From contig CAZVYG010000021.1 in NCBI GenBank assembly GCA_964631605.1, forward strand, positions 1 through 63,360: a DNA stretch of 63,360 nt, given 5' to 3'. Below the pieces are notes generated by a model, which worked only from the letters and a program-made list of their open reading frames with translations, was not told the origin of the DNA and did not search any database. The DNA comes from JARKQH01 sp964631605. GTDB lineage: Bacteria; Verrucomicrobiota; Verrucomicrobiia; Limisphaerales; UBA8199. A program made the position numbers and the translations under genes. Below, in pieces: positions 8,818-17,247 of the stretch. Within the stretch, counting starts at the first letter, position 1; every line of letters begins with the position of its first letter.

Positions 8818-10364
8818 GCCGTATCAAACGCATGTGGTTTGCCGGTTGGCTGGCCGCAGCCCTCCCGTTGGCGTCCGTCGGGGCGGACGTGTCGCCCGAG
8901 GCGGTGGAGGCTTCACTGCTTAAGGCGACCGAATACCTCCGGTCCATCGCTACTGAAGGGGGCTATCTGTGGGCCTATTCCGCGGACCTGAAGGAACGCT
9001 GGGGGGAAGTCAAGGCCACCGCGACCCAAATCTGGGTGCAGCCGCCGGGCACCCCTGCGGTGGGCGACGTCTTTTTGCGGGCCTGGGCCGCCACGAAAAA
9101 CCCGCGCTATTTGGAGGCCGCCGAGGCGGCGGCGCTGGCGCTGGCGCGCGGCCAGCTCGACTCCGGCGGCTGGGCGTATCTCATTGACTTCGCCCCCGAC
9201 GCGCGGCGTGCGTGGGCCTATCGCCTCGAATCCTCCGCCAAGTGGAACCGAAGCGGGCTCCGCAACACCACCACCTTCGACGATGACAACACGCAAAGCG
9301 CGTTGCGATTCCTCCTAGCCTACCTTGCGGCGGCGAAGGATCACCGGCCCGGCGGAGCCTATGACCTGATCCAGGCCGCCGCCGATTACGGCCTGGCCAA
9401 AATGATCGAAGCCCAGTATCCCAACGGGGCCTGGCCGCAGCGCTACGAGGGAGAACCGCCCGATCCGGCCCGGCATCCGGTTCAGGCCGCCCGCTTTCCG
9501 AAGAACTGGTCGCGCACGTGGCCCAAGTCCAACTACGGCGCGTTCTATACCTTTAACGACCATGCGCAGCGGGATTGCATCCTGACCATGCTGGCCGCCT
9601 ACCACCACCTGAAGGACCGTCGTTTTCTTGAATCCGCCCGCCGGGGCGGCGAGTTCATCCTCCGGGCGCAACTGCCCGAGCCCCAGCCCGCCTGGGCGCA
9701 GCAGTATAATTTCGCCATGGAGCCTGACTGGGCGCGGGCATTCGAGCCGCCCGCCATCTCCGCCGCCGAAAGTGCCGGGGTTTTGCGCACGCTGGCGGAG
9801 CTCTACCTCGAGACCGGCGATGCCGCCCTGCTCCGGCCGATCCCGGCCGCCTTGGCGTGGTATCGCCGCTCGCAGATTGGTCCGAACCGTTGGGCGCGTT
9901 TTTACGAACTTGAAACCAACACCCCCATTTATGGCGACCGCGACGGGAAGATTCACTATCGGTTGAGCGAAATCAGCGCCGAGCGCCGCACTGGCTACGC
10001 CTGGGAAGGCAGCTTCGGCATTCCCCAAACCATCGAGTACGTTGAAACCGTCCTTCGGAAAGCCGCGGCGAATCCGGACGCCGGGGGCCAGGGGCAGAAA
10101 CCAGCGCGCCGCCCGTCGCCGTCGCCACGAGACACCGCCGAACCCAAAGCTTCCGCGCAATCCGGCGGTGGGAGGCGGCCGGAGAGCGATGCCGCGATCG
10201 GACGCCTTCTTGCCGATCAGGAAGCATCCGGCCGCTGGTTGACCAACGGCCGGGTCGAGATGCGCACGTTCATTGGCAATATCAACGTCCTGTGCGACTA
10301 CCTCGAATACCACAAGGCCGCGACCGGTCCCTCAGGTCGCAGCGGTGGCAAAGGCGGTGGGTAG
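8814..10364 (+). CDS. Secreted pectate lyase, PL10-like
   Basis: A 516-residue exported protein with a signal peptide (MSRIKRMWFAGWLAAALPLASVGA). The alpha/alpha-toroid pectic acid lyase features are GDVFLRAWAATKNPRYLEAAEAAA, ARGQLDSGGWAY, TFDDDNTQSALRFLL, EAQYPNGAWPQRY, the NYGAFYTFNDHAQRDCILTML block and the diagnostic PQPAWAQQYNFAMEPDWARAFEPPA. It should cleave polygalacturonate by beta-elimination in the periplasm or outside the cell. The start overlaps hpt by four bases, an unusual coupling of nucleotide salvage and pectin degradation. A Ser/Pro-rich insert (about residues 422-450) separates the core from a last conserved segment ending near DYLEYHKAA. Confidence 0.88.
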   Translation: MSRIKRMWFAGWLAAALPLASVGADVSPEAVEASLLKATEYLRSIATEGGYLWAYSADLKERWGEVKATATQIWVQPPGTPAVGDVFLRAWAATKNPRYLEAAEAAALALARGQLDSGGWAYLIDFAPDARRAWAYRLESSAKWNRSGLRNTTTFDDDNTQSALRFLLAYLAAAKDHRPGGAYDLIQAAADYGLAKMIEAQYPNGAWPQRYEGEPPDPARHPVQAARFPKNWSRTWPKSNYGAFYTFNDHAQRDCILTMLAAYHHLKDRRFLESARRGGEFILRAQLPEPQPAWAQQYNFAMEPDWARAFEPPAISAAESAGVLRTLAELYLETGDAALLRPIPAALAWYRRSQIGPNRWARFYELETNTPIYGDRDGKIHYRLSEISAERRTGYAWEGSFGIPQTIEYVETVLRKAAANPDAGGQGQKPARRPSPSPRDTAEPKASAQSGGGRRPESDAAIGRLLADQEASGRWLTNGRVEMRTFIGNINVLCDYLEYHKAATGPSGRSGGKGGG

Positions 10365-10394
10365 CTGGGCGGGTTGCCTTGTTTTTGCGCAGTG

Positions 10395-10414
10395 AGGTGT
10401 CAACCGGGACACCT
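10395..10414. promoter_or_regulatory. 20-bp palindrome AGGTGTC-N6-GACACCT
   Basis: Seven-base perfect arms around a six-base spacer, starting 31 bases after the pectate lyase stop. It is not followed by a T-run, so a Rho-independent terminator is unlikely. The 7-6-7 geometry is the same as the operator-like palindromes near the two large sensor systems elsewhere in the window, but the arm sequence differs. Confidence 0.4.
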
Positions 10415-10552
10415 TGGAACCGACCGGGAGAGTCCCGAGGCAGTCGGGCAACGGAAGGGGTCTTGGGCGTGCTCCACGGAAATCCGGCTTTTCTGCGGCA
10501 ACTGGCGGAGGCTGCCACAGTCCCTTGGGATAGCCCGCTTGCCGGCGACGGC

Positions 10553-10807
10553 CTAGACGGTGGGGCTCAACGGCCGGGATCGGGATTCGGACTGCAAGTG
10601 CCTGATTTTGACCGGATGCGGGATATCCAGGGGTTCGTGGTCAACGACCGGGAGCACGCGCTTGAGATGGGACGCCCGGTCCCGCAGTTCCATCCGGATT
10701 TGTACGGCCAGGAGGCCGGGATGCCGGGGGGCAGGCCGCCGGCAGGCGGCCTGGGTAAGCCCCTGCATCTCCTGCAGCAGTTTAAGCATTTTGATCTTGG
10801 TCGCCAT
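10553..10807 (-). CDS. Possible small conserved protein
   Basis: An 84-residue reading frame in the 530-base gap before lptD, on the opposite strand. It starts MATKIKMLKLLQEMQGL, a well-formed amphipathic helix. It then has an Arg/Pro-rich stretch (CRRPAPRHPG), a LLAVQIRMEL helix and an IPHPVKI segment. It reads more like a real protein than the shadow frames around it, and I have an unverified impression of similar short proteins in related genomes. No Shine-Dalgarno sequence is evident. Function unknown; it may be spurious. Confidence 0.4.
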   Translation of the reverse strand: MATKIKMLKLLQEMQGLTQAACRRPAPRHPGLLAVQIRMELRDRASHLKRVLPVVDHEPLDIPHPVKIRHLQSESRSRPLSPTV

Positions 10808-10895
10808 TCAGTCTTGGAATTCTGATTGCAGGTCACGTGCCATTCTCAAATCCGCTTGGCACCGGCGGCCGGTTCTGCTTAGCTCGCCCTGCCGA

Positions 10896-13103
10896 ATGTC
10901 TTGTCTGCGCACCATTTGTACGCTGGCATTATGCTGGCTGGCGCTGCCCTGGGTGCTCCAGGCCCAGCGCCTCCCGGATTGGGAAATCGAGGCGCTCGGC
11001 ACCGGGGGCGGGGTCATTTACGACTTTCGGACCGGCATTGCCACCGCGACCAACGGCGTGCTGGTGCGTTACGGCACTGCGGTTCTCACGGCCGAGCAGG
11101 TGGCCGTCAACCAGGCTTCCGGCGAGGTCATCGCCGAGGGACGGGTCCGCATCCAGCAGGACGACCAAATCTGGGCCAGCGAACACATCCGTTACAATTT
11201 TCTCACCCGCCGGATGCAGTCGCGCCAGTTTCGCACCGGCAAACCGCCTGTGTTCGCCTCGGGGGAGAACCTCGAGGCCGACCTGACCAATCGCGTTTAC
11301 ACGGCCACCAACGCCTTGATCACCACGGAGGATTTTTCCCAGCCGCTGCTCAAGCTGCGGGCCCGGAGCATCCGGATTATTCCCGGGGACAAGGTGGTCG
11401 CCCGGGACGCAACGCTCTATGTGGGCCAGGTGCCCGTGTTTTATTTTCCCTATTACTCCCGCAAGCTTGGGCCCCGCTCGAACCACTTCACCTTCACTCC
11501 CGGTTACCGCGGTTCCTACGGCCCCTACCTGCTTTCCAGCTACCTGTTTTATTTGAACGACGACTTCGACGGGGCGTTGCACGCGGATTACCGTGTCGAG
11601 CGCGGAGTGGGCCTCGGGCCGGACTTTAACTACAACCTGGGGCGCTGGGGCCATGGCAGCATCAAGTATTACTACCTGCACGACCAGGACCCCAACGCGA
11701 GTGTCGAGGACGTTTACATCCCGGCCGACCGCCAGCGGGTCTGGTTCTCCTACCAGGCGATGCCAGCCACCAACCTGCAACTGCTCTCGGTTGTCCGTTA
11801 CCAAGGTGACCTGGCCTTGACGCGCGACTTCTTCGAGTCCGAGTATCGCCAGAACCCCCAGCCCAACACGTTTGTCGAGGCCACCAAATTCTGGGACAAC
11901 TTCAGTCTTGATCTTTACGCCCAACCCCAGGTCAACGACTTCCTCGAGACGGTCGAGCGCCTGCCGGAGATTCGCCTTACCGGTTATCGCCAGCAGTTGG
12001 GCGTCACCCCCTTCTATTACGAGAGCGAAAGTTCCGCGGGCTACTATCGCCGCCGCTTCGCCGAGGATACCGGCATTTACGGACCGCCGCCCGGTTTGAA
12101 TTACGAAGCCACCCGCGCGGACACCTATCACCAGATTCTCCTGCCGCAGACTTTCTTCGGCTGGCTGAATATCACCCCGCGCGTCGGCGGGCGGTTTACC
12201 TATTACGGCGAGGCCAGCGGTCCCGGCGGCACGACCGAGGAAGCCTACCGCGGCGTGTTCAACACCGGCGCCGAGGCCACCTTCAAGGTTTCCCGGGTGT
12301 GGCCCGGCATTGAGAACAAACTTTTTGACATGGATGGCGTGCGGCACATCGCCGAACCCTCGGTGAACTACGTTTACGTGCCGCGTCCCAGTCCGCAGCC
12401 GCCGGAACTGCCGCAATTTGACATGGAGCTGCCCACCCTGCGGCTGCTGCCGATCGAGTTTCCGGACTACAACTCGATTGACTCGATTGACAGCCAGAAC
12501 ACCCTCCGGCTGGGCTTGCGGAACCGCCTTCAGACCAAACGGCGCGGGCAGGTGGTGGATGTGGTTTCCTGGGATCTTTATACCGATTGGCGGCTGCGGC
12601 CCCGCCCCGATCAGGACACCTTCCCGGACATTTTCTCCGACCTTCTCCTGCGACCCCGCCAGTGGCTGACGCTCGAATCGCTCACGCGCTACGACGTTTC
12701 CAGCGGCCAGTTCCGCCTGGCGCTGAATTCCTTCCGCCTCCAGCCCAATGAAGTCTGGAGCTGGGGCCTGACGCACTTCTACCTGCGCGACGACTTTTCG
12801 GGAGACCCCGAGGACTTGGGCCTTGGAAACAACAACCTGATGAGCACGTTTTTTGTCCGGCTCAACGAGAACTGGGGCGCCCGCGCCTCGCATTATTACA
12901 ATATCCGAGAGGGACGGCTTCAGGAGCAGCTTTACACCCTCTACCGCGACCTCCGAAGCTGGACGGCCGCCGTCACCTGCGGCCTGCGCGACAATCTCGG
13001 CGACAAGGAATTCGTCGCCGCTTTCACCTTCTCGCTGAAGGCCTTCCCTCGTTACCCGGTTGGGGCCGACTCGGTGGCGCCATACACCTTGCTGGGATTC
13101 TGA
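10896..13103 (+). CDS. lptD: LptD-like outer-membrane LPS assembly protein
   Basis: About 735 residues. The ATG at 10896 gives the signal peptide MSCLRTICTLALCWLALPWVLQAQ; the frame is open for 112 codons upstream, but that stretch is low-quality and Ser/Arg-rich. Residues 30-180 form the OstA/LptA-like beta-jellyroll (GVLVRYGTAVLTAEQVAVNQASGEVIAEGRVRI). The rest is a large beta-barrel with alternating aromatic strands (KLGPRSNHFTFTPGYRGSYGPYL, TFFGWLNITPRVGGRFTYYG, DFSLD-type strands), ending in a terminal aromatic strand (YTLLGF). It inserts LPS into the outer leaflet. Very long antisense reading frames over this gene are coding shadows. Confidence 0.9.
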   Translation: MSCLRTICTLALCWLALPWVLQAQRLPDWEIEALGTGGGVIYDFRTGIATATNGVLVRYGTAVLTAEQVAVNQASGEVIAEGRVRIQQDDQIWASEHIRYNFLTRRMQSRQFRTGKPPVFASGENLEADLTNRVYTATNALITTEDFSQPLLKLRARSIRIIPGDKVVARDATLYVGQVPVFYFPYYSRKLGPRSNHFTFTPGYRGSYGPYLLSSYLFYLNDDFDGALHADYRVERGVGLGPDFNYNLGRWGHGSIKYYYLHDQDPNASVEDVYIPADRQRVWFSYQAMPATNLQLLSVVRYQGDLALTRDFFESEYRQNPQPNTFVEATKFWDNFSLDLYAQPQVNDFLETVERLPEIRLTGYRQQLGVTPFYYESESSAGYYRRRFAEDTGIYGPPPGLNYEATRADTYHQILLPQTFFGWLNITPRVGGRFTYYGEASGPGGTTEEAYRGVFNTGAEATFKVSRVWPGIENKLFDMDGVRHIAEPSVNYVYVPRPSPQPPELPQFDMELPTLRLLPIEFPDYNSIDSIDSQNTLRLGLRNRLQTKRRGQVVDVVSWDLYTDWRLRPRPDQDTFPDIFSDLLLRPRQWLTLESLTRYDVSSGQFRLALNSFRLQPNEVWSWGLTHFYLRDDFSGDPEDLGLGNNNLMSTFFVRLNENWGARASHYYNIREGRLQEQLYTLYRDLRSWTAAVTCGLRDNLGDKEFVAAFTFSLKAFPRYPVGADSVAPYTLLGF

Positions 13104-13747
13104 CCGGCCGTCAGGCCTGTCCCACCAAAGCACAAGCCGCGCGGCGGGGACCCCATCGGCGGCCACCTCCCGGTCTGCCAGTGACCGGAGCTTCCGGGCC
13201 CTCACCGACTGAGCGACCACCGACTGCCCCGTTCCATCCTCGCATCGGAGCGCGGACATTCTTGCTCGCTTCTCCGCCGCCGCGCCAACTGCAGGACCGC
13301 CCATTGCCTGTTCCATCCCTCGCCGGGCAGGGACGGCTGGCGCCCATCTCCCAAGTTCCCAACGGCGGCGGTCGCTCGGTTCTGCCGTTCGGTAATAGAC
13401 CGCCCCGATCGGCCCGAGCACGCGCTTGAGGCCCCCAAAACCAGTCCGAAGCGCGCCAGCCAGGCCATGGCTCTCCACGAAAAGCGGCTGGCATTTGGTC
13501 TTGACACCTTGGATTGCGCTCTGCGAGGATTGCTTCATGCTTGGGGAGTCCGAAAAACCCATTCTCCCTCACCCGCGCAGCGCTGAGTCCCTGCGAGCGC
13601 ACCCAAAGCGATTTCACCATCACTCTTCCATTGGAAAAGGCACCAAGCCATGGATGACCCCTTTTTCTTTTTATACTGGGCGCGATGTTTTTCTTTTATC
13701 TGGCAGGACTGACCGTTTTGATCAACTCAAAGCCGTGATGGCTCCTC
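13104..13747. other. 644-base intergenic region without a supported gene
   Basis: Several short reading frames on both strands are Arg/Pro-rich and look like GC-driven noise. Near the ribokinase end the DNA turns T-rich and holds TATACT at 13672-13677, a possible -10 element with only a weak -35. The 11-mer GACACCTTGGA at 13503 also occurs at 10408 on the other side of lptD, which may be chance. Confidence 0.5.
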
Positions 13748-14695
13748 ATGACCAAACCTTTGAAAACAAACATTCCAATGTCCCATAAATCCATTGTTGT
13801 TGTCGGCAGTTCCAACACGGACATGATCATCAAGCTGGACCGCCTTCCGCGGCCCGGCGAGACCCTTCTGGGCGGCGAGTTTGTCATGGCCGCGGGTGGC
13901 AAGGGGGCCAACCAGGCCGTGGCGGCGGCCCGGGCGGGCGGCGCGGTTTCCTTTGTGGCCAAGGTGGGCGGCGATGTTTTTGGGACCCAGGCGGTGGAAG
14001 GGTTCAAGAAGGACAAGATCAACGTCCAATATGTTTTCAAGGACAAACAGGCCGCATCCGGGGTGGCTCTGGTTTTTGTGGCCAGGGATGGGGAAAACAG
14101 CATTGCCGTTGCCTCCGGCGCCAACGCCCATTTGATGCCGGCGGATTTGAAAAAGGCCAGAACCGTTATTACCAGGGCGGCCACGCTGGTGTTGCAGTTG
14201 GAAACGCCGCTGGAGACCGTGCGCGCCGCAGCGGAAATTGGTGCGAAGAAAGGCGTTCGTGTGATCTTGAATCCGGCGCCCGCGCGGAAGCTCGACAACG
14301 CGCTGCTGAAATCAATCACGATCATCACCCCCAACGAAAGCGAGGCTGAGTGGCTTACCGGCATTGCGGTCAAGAATGAGGCAGATGCCGCCAAGGCCGC
14401 GGCGGCGCTGCGGGCCAGGGGCGCTCAGATGGTGGTGATCACCCTGGGCGCGCGAGGCGCTTTTGTGGCGTCGAGCGAACTGTGTCAGTTGGTGCCGGCG
14501 TTCAAGGTCAAGCCTGTGGACACGACAGGGGCGGGTGATGTCTTCAATGGCGCGCTGGCGGTGGCACTGACTGAGGGGGCGCCGATGCTCGAAGCCGTGC
14601 GCTTTGCCAATGCGGCCGCGGCATTATCCACCACCAAAATGGGCGCCCAGCCTTCGGCGCCCAAACGCAGCGAGATTCTCAAAATGCTAAAGTGA
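13748..14695 (+). CDS. rbsK: Ribokinase
   Basis: A PfkB-family kinase of 315 residues that phosphorylates D-ribose at O5. The N-terminal signature VVVGSSNTDMIIKLDRLPRPGETLLGGEF and GGKGANQAVAAARAG are those of RbsK, and the C-terminal DTTGAGDVFNGALAVAL gives the catalytic Asp. ITPNESEAEWLTG is the expected middle block. Ribose is the family-typical substrate, although other pentoses or nucleosides are possible. The start at 13748 gives a 10-residue lead; MSHKSIVVVG at 13778 is equally plausible because neither has a clear ribosome-binding site. A strong terminator follows. Confidence 0.92.
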   Translation: MTKPLKTNIPMSHKSIVVVGSSNTDMIIKLDRLPRPGETLLGGEFVMAAGGKGANQAVAAARAGGAVSFVAKVGGDVFGTQAVEGFKKDKINVQYVFKDKQAASGVALVFVARDGENSIAVASGANAHLMPADLKKARTVITRAATLVLQLETPLETVRAAAEIGAKKGVRVILNPAPARKLDNALLKSITIITPNESEAEWLTGIAVKNEADAAKAAAALRARGAQMVVITLGARGAFVASSELCQLVPAFKVKPVDTTGAGDVFNGALAVALTEGAPMLEAVRFANAAAALSTTKMGAQPSAPKRSEILKMLK

Positions 14696-14710
14696 TCGGT
14701 GGAGCCTCAG

Positions 14711-14734
14711 ACCCGGTGCTTTTTACCGGGTTTT
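14711..14734 (+). terminator. Rho-independent terminator after rbsK
   Basis: ACCCGGT (14711-14717) pairs with ACCGGGT (14725-14731) around a seven-base GCTTTTT loop and runs into TTTT, 15 bases after the ribokinase stop. Confidence 0.75.
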
Positions 14735-15197
14735 CACAAGCTCCTTCGCGCGGGACGAGAACGAGAAGACCCATGTGAGGGGCGGCGGCCCGTAGGGGGT
14801 GGACACGGACACGGACCGCGTGCGGACGCTGGTAGAGGACGACGTGGGAACGGCCCACGCTCCCGCGTCCACTATGACGGGAAAACCATCCTGTTTCCAA
14901 TGGCGGAGCGGCGGTTCGGAAACCTTCTCGACCATGAACCCCGACGGCACGGGGCAGATGACCCATTTTGTCTGGGCATGATGAGGAGCAGCCTGAAGGC
15001 AGGACTGCACCAGTTCGAAGGGTTGAGCGCCGTCCGCGAGGGCTTTCTCAGTGGCTTCCCTGGCGGTCTTTGCATCACTTTCAGGATGGTGTCATGGAGT
15101 TGGGGTGGTCTTGCATGGTTTGTTTCGGCCAAGGGCATGGGTTGGGAGTCCGCACCACTCATGGTGGGGGAAGCGGCTCCCCGTCACTGACGGACGT
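14735..15197. other. Intergenic region without a supported gene
   Basis: About 460 bases between the ribokinase terminator and the convergent pseudopilin gene. Frames at 14723-15010 on the minus strand and 14799-14981 on the plus strand look somewhat protein-like, but neither matches a family I recognise nor has a ribosome-binding site. It may hold a decayed gene. Confidence 0.4.
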
Positions 15198-16070
15198 TTA
15201 CGGAGTAAAGGCCGGACTGTTGTGATCGCGCGCCCAGAGCGCACCCTCGCTCGTGCGCGGGAGACTGTAACCCAAACGGCTGTTTTTTGTCCGCTCCGCG
15301 TGGCCGTCGAAATGCGCAACATTCAAACTGCCGGTGTGCCGTGGCACCGAGCGCGTTGGCTCGTCGCTGAAATTACCGTCGGTGCTGACCCGAAAATAAC
15401 TGCAGCCGGTGCCGACGACTTGTAGCAGGAAGAGGTCCCAGGCCTTGTCTTCCTCCCACCGGTCGGGATTCAGGTTTTTTGTCGCGGCCGTCACACCCCC
15501 GGCATCGGCAAAGATCACCGAGGCACTGGGTTTGGAAACCTGGGTCTCGCGCCGCAGCACATGGACCGGCGCGCCCACGGGCATGGTCTGCCCATACTCG
15601 GGATGATTCATGCCGATGCCCAGCGTGTTGTTCGTGCTGAAGGAGCCGCCCTGGGCCTTGCCGGCGAGCCAGTACAACGAGGGGCAGTCGAAGATTTTGC
15701 GCGCCTTCCCGTAGCCACCCAGCCGCAAGGCATCCTGCCAGAACAGGCCGCCGGGATTCTGCACGACAAAAGTCGCCGCGTCGTAATTCCAGGCCGACCA
15801 ACCCGCCAGACCCGGCTGCCGCCACAATGGCATCAGCCGACCTTCGTTGTCGTCAATGTACATCCTGGTCGCCAGCCCGATCTGTTTCATGTTGTTCAGG
15901 CAATTGACGCCTTTGGCTTTCTCCTTGGATTTGCTGAGCGCCGGCAACAGCATCGCCGCCAGAATGGCGATGATGGCGATGACCACCAACAGCTCGATCA
16001 GGGTGAAGGCGTCCCCCGGCCGCCGGCCCTGGCGACCCCGGCATTTCGAACGGGCGAGCTTCGCAGTCAC
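15198..16070 (-). CDS. Pseudopilin-like protein with H-X9-DG C-terminus
   Basis: 290 residues with a class III prepilin-type N-terminus (GDAFTLIELLVVIAIIAILA, with Glu five residues into the helix) after a 20-residue basic leader. The N-terminal helix continues into SKSKEKAKGVNCLNNMKQIGLA, and the protein ends with HTGSLNVAHFDG, the H-X9-DG motif. Such proteins are very numerous in Verrucomicrobiota and Planctomycetota. They are thought to be processed by a prepilin peptidase and displayed at or beyond the inner membrane, but their roles are unknown. It sits 9 bases downstream of the secreted repeat-protein gene on the same strand, so it may share its transcript. Confidence 0.88.
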   Translation of the reverse strand: MTAKLARSKCRGRQGRRPGDAFTLIELLVVIAIIAILAAMLLPALSKSKEKAKGVNCLNNMKQIGLATRMYIDDNEGRLMPLWRQPGLAGWSAWNYDAATFVVQNPGGLFWQDALRLGGYGKARKIFDCPSLYWLAGKAQGGSFSTNNTLGIGMNHPEYGQTMPVGAPVHVLRRETQVSKPSASVIFADAGGVTAATKNLNPDRWEEDKAWDLFLLQVVGTGCSYFRVSTDGNFSDEPTRSVPRHTGSLNVAHFDGHAERTKNSRLGYSLPRTSEGALWARDHNSPAFTP

Positions 16071-16079
16071 GGCGCTGTC

Positions 16080-17201
16080 CTACGGCGTCACCGCACGGTA
16101 GAACCGCCGTGCGTGGTTTGGCGCCTGCAGATCGGTGAAATTAAGCACGCCGTCGGTGAACGTACTGCTCCCCAACTCCTCCCATTCGTTGAACGGCAGG
16201 CTGAGGTTGGTGGTGGCAAAGACACGGTAGGGGGCGTTGGTCGGACCGATGCCGTCGAGCTGAATGGTGCCGTCGCCCAGACTCGTCACGCTCGTGAACT
16301 GTGGCGCGACCGGCGCCTTCGAAAGCGTGCTGCCATAAAACTGGTTGGCTACACCGTGCATGGTTGACAGCACATCGTAGTCCCTGGTCGTCAACTGGGG
16401 AAAGTCAACATACCAGCTCACCCCCCAGTCGTTCGAACGGATTCGGTCCACGCCGGTGCCATCCGCGCGAGCGCCATAGACCATCAGAATCCCGTTCCCA
16501 GTGAAAGTCGCATCCGCCGCGAGCGCTTTGTAGGCGGTGTCCACCACGTTCAGCGTCACCCAGCCGCCGGAATAGACCACCCGCCCCAATCCCGATCCAT
16601 CGGCCCGGATGCCATAAAACGAATTGTTTACGCCGGTCATCGTTTCCAACTCGCTGAAGTCCGTGGTGCTGAGGAGCGACTGGTCCACCACCCACACCGA
16701 CCCATTAAAGAAAAGCCGGTCCACACCGGTGCCATCCCTCCGGGCGGCAAAAAGCCGATTGCTATCGGTGGCGTCCGCGGCAATCGCCTTGTAGGTGTTG
16801 TCCGTGCTGGGCGGTGGGGAGAATATCTGCCAGGCGTTGTTAAAGAAGTAGATCAGGTCAATCCCGCTGCCGTCTGCTTTGAGGCCGTAGAACTGGTTTG
16901 CCACGCCGATGCGCGTGGCCATTTTCGAGTAGGCCACGCTGTTGATGGGGTTCTCCTCCCAGCTTGATCCCCAATTGCGACTGATCACCTGCGTCGTGCC
17001 GGAACCATCCGCCAACGAACCCATGACAATCAGGATGGGTCCTGCCTGGAGGCTTTCCTCCGCCAGCGCCTGATACGCATTGCTGTTGATATTCAGGGTG
17101 GTGAAGCCCGGACCGGTGTAATACACCCGGTCTAGGTCAGCGATGGCATTCAATGATATGCCGGCCAATAGGGCCATGACAATGCTTCGTTTCATATTCA
17201 T
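16080..17201 (-). CDS. Secreted repeat protein, tandem paralogue A
   Basis: 373 residues with a signal peptide (MNMKRSIVMALLAGISLNAIA). The body has repeated units of about 65-75 residues containing the pattern ET/ATMxGVxNQFYGxxADGSGxDxIY followed by YKALAADA. Examples are GVANQFYGLKADGSGIDLIYF, GVNNSFYGIRADGSGLGRVVY and ARADGTGVDRIRS. This suggests a beta-propeller with each blade binding or folding around an ADGSG turn. The last 80 residues (APQFTSVTSLGDGTIQLDGIG through FYRAVTP) are a separate beta-sandwich tail common to secreted proteins of this phylum. It is followed 46 bases upstream by a paralogue. The family is not one I can name. Confidence 0.75.
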   Translation of the reverse strand: MNMKRSIVMALLAGISLNAIADLDRVYYTGPGFTTLNINSNAYQALAEESLQAGPILIVMGSLADGSGTTQVISRNWGSSWEENPINSVAYSKMATRIGVANQFYGLKADGSGIDLIYFFNNAWQIFSPPPSTDNTYKAIAADATDSNRLFAARRDGTGVDRLFFNGSVWVVDQSLLSTTDFSELETMTGVNNSFYGIRADGSGLGRVVYSGGWVTLNVVDTAYKALAADATFTGNGILMVYGARADGTGVDRIRSNDWGVSWYVDFPQLTTRDYDVLSTMHGVANQFYGSTLSKAPVAPQFTSVTSLGDGTIQLDGIGPTNAPYRVFATTNLSLPFNEWEELGSSTFTDGVLNFTDLQAPNHARRFYRAVTP

Positions 17202-17247
17202 GAGTATCGTGCGGTCGCGGTGTGAACGTGTGGTGAGCGCGCGGGGC

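Noticed and set aside
10929..13562. 877-codon antisense reading frame over lptD
   Set aside because: No signal, no family, repetitive Val/Gly/Arg composition; lptD on the other strand has a signal peptide and barrel strands.
13426..13788. 120-codon frame ahead of rbsK
   Set aside because: No family, no ribosome-binding site, overlaps the rbsK start in another frame.
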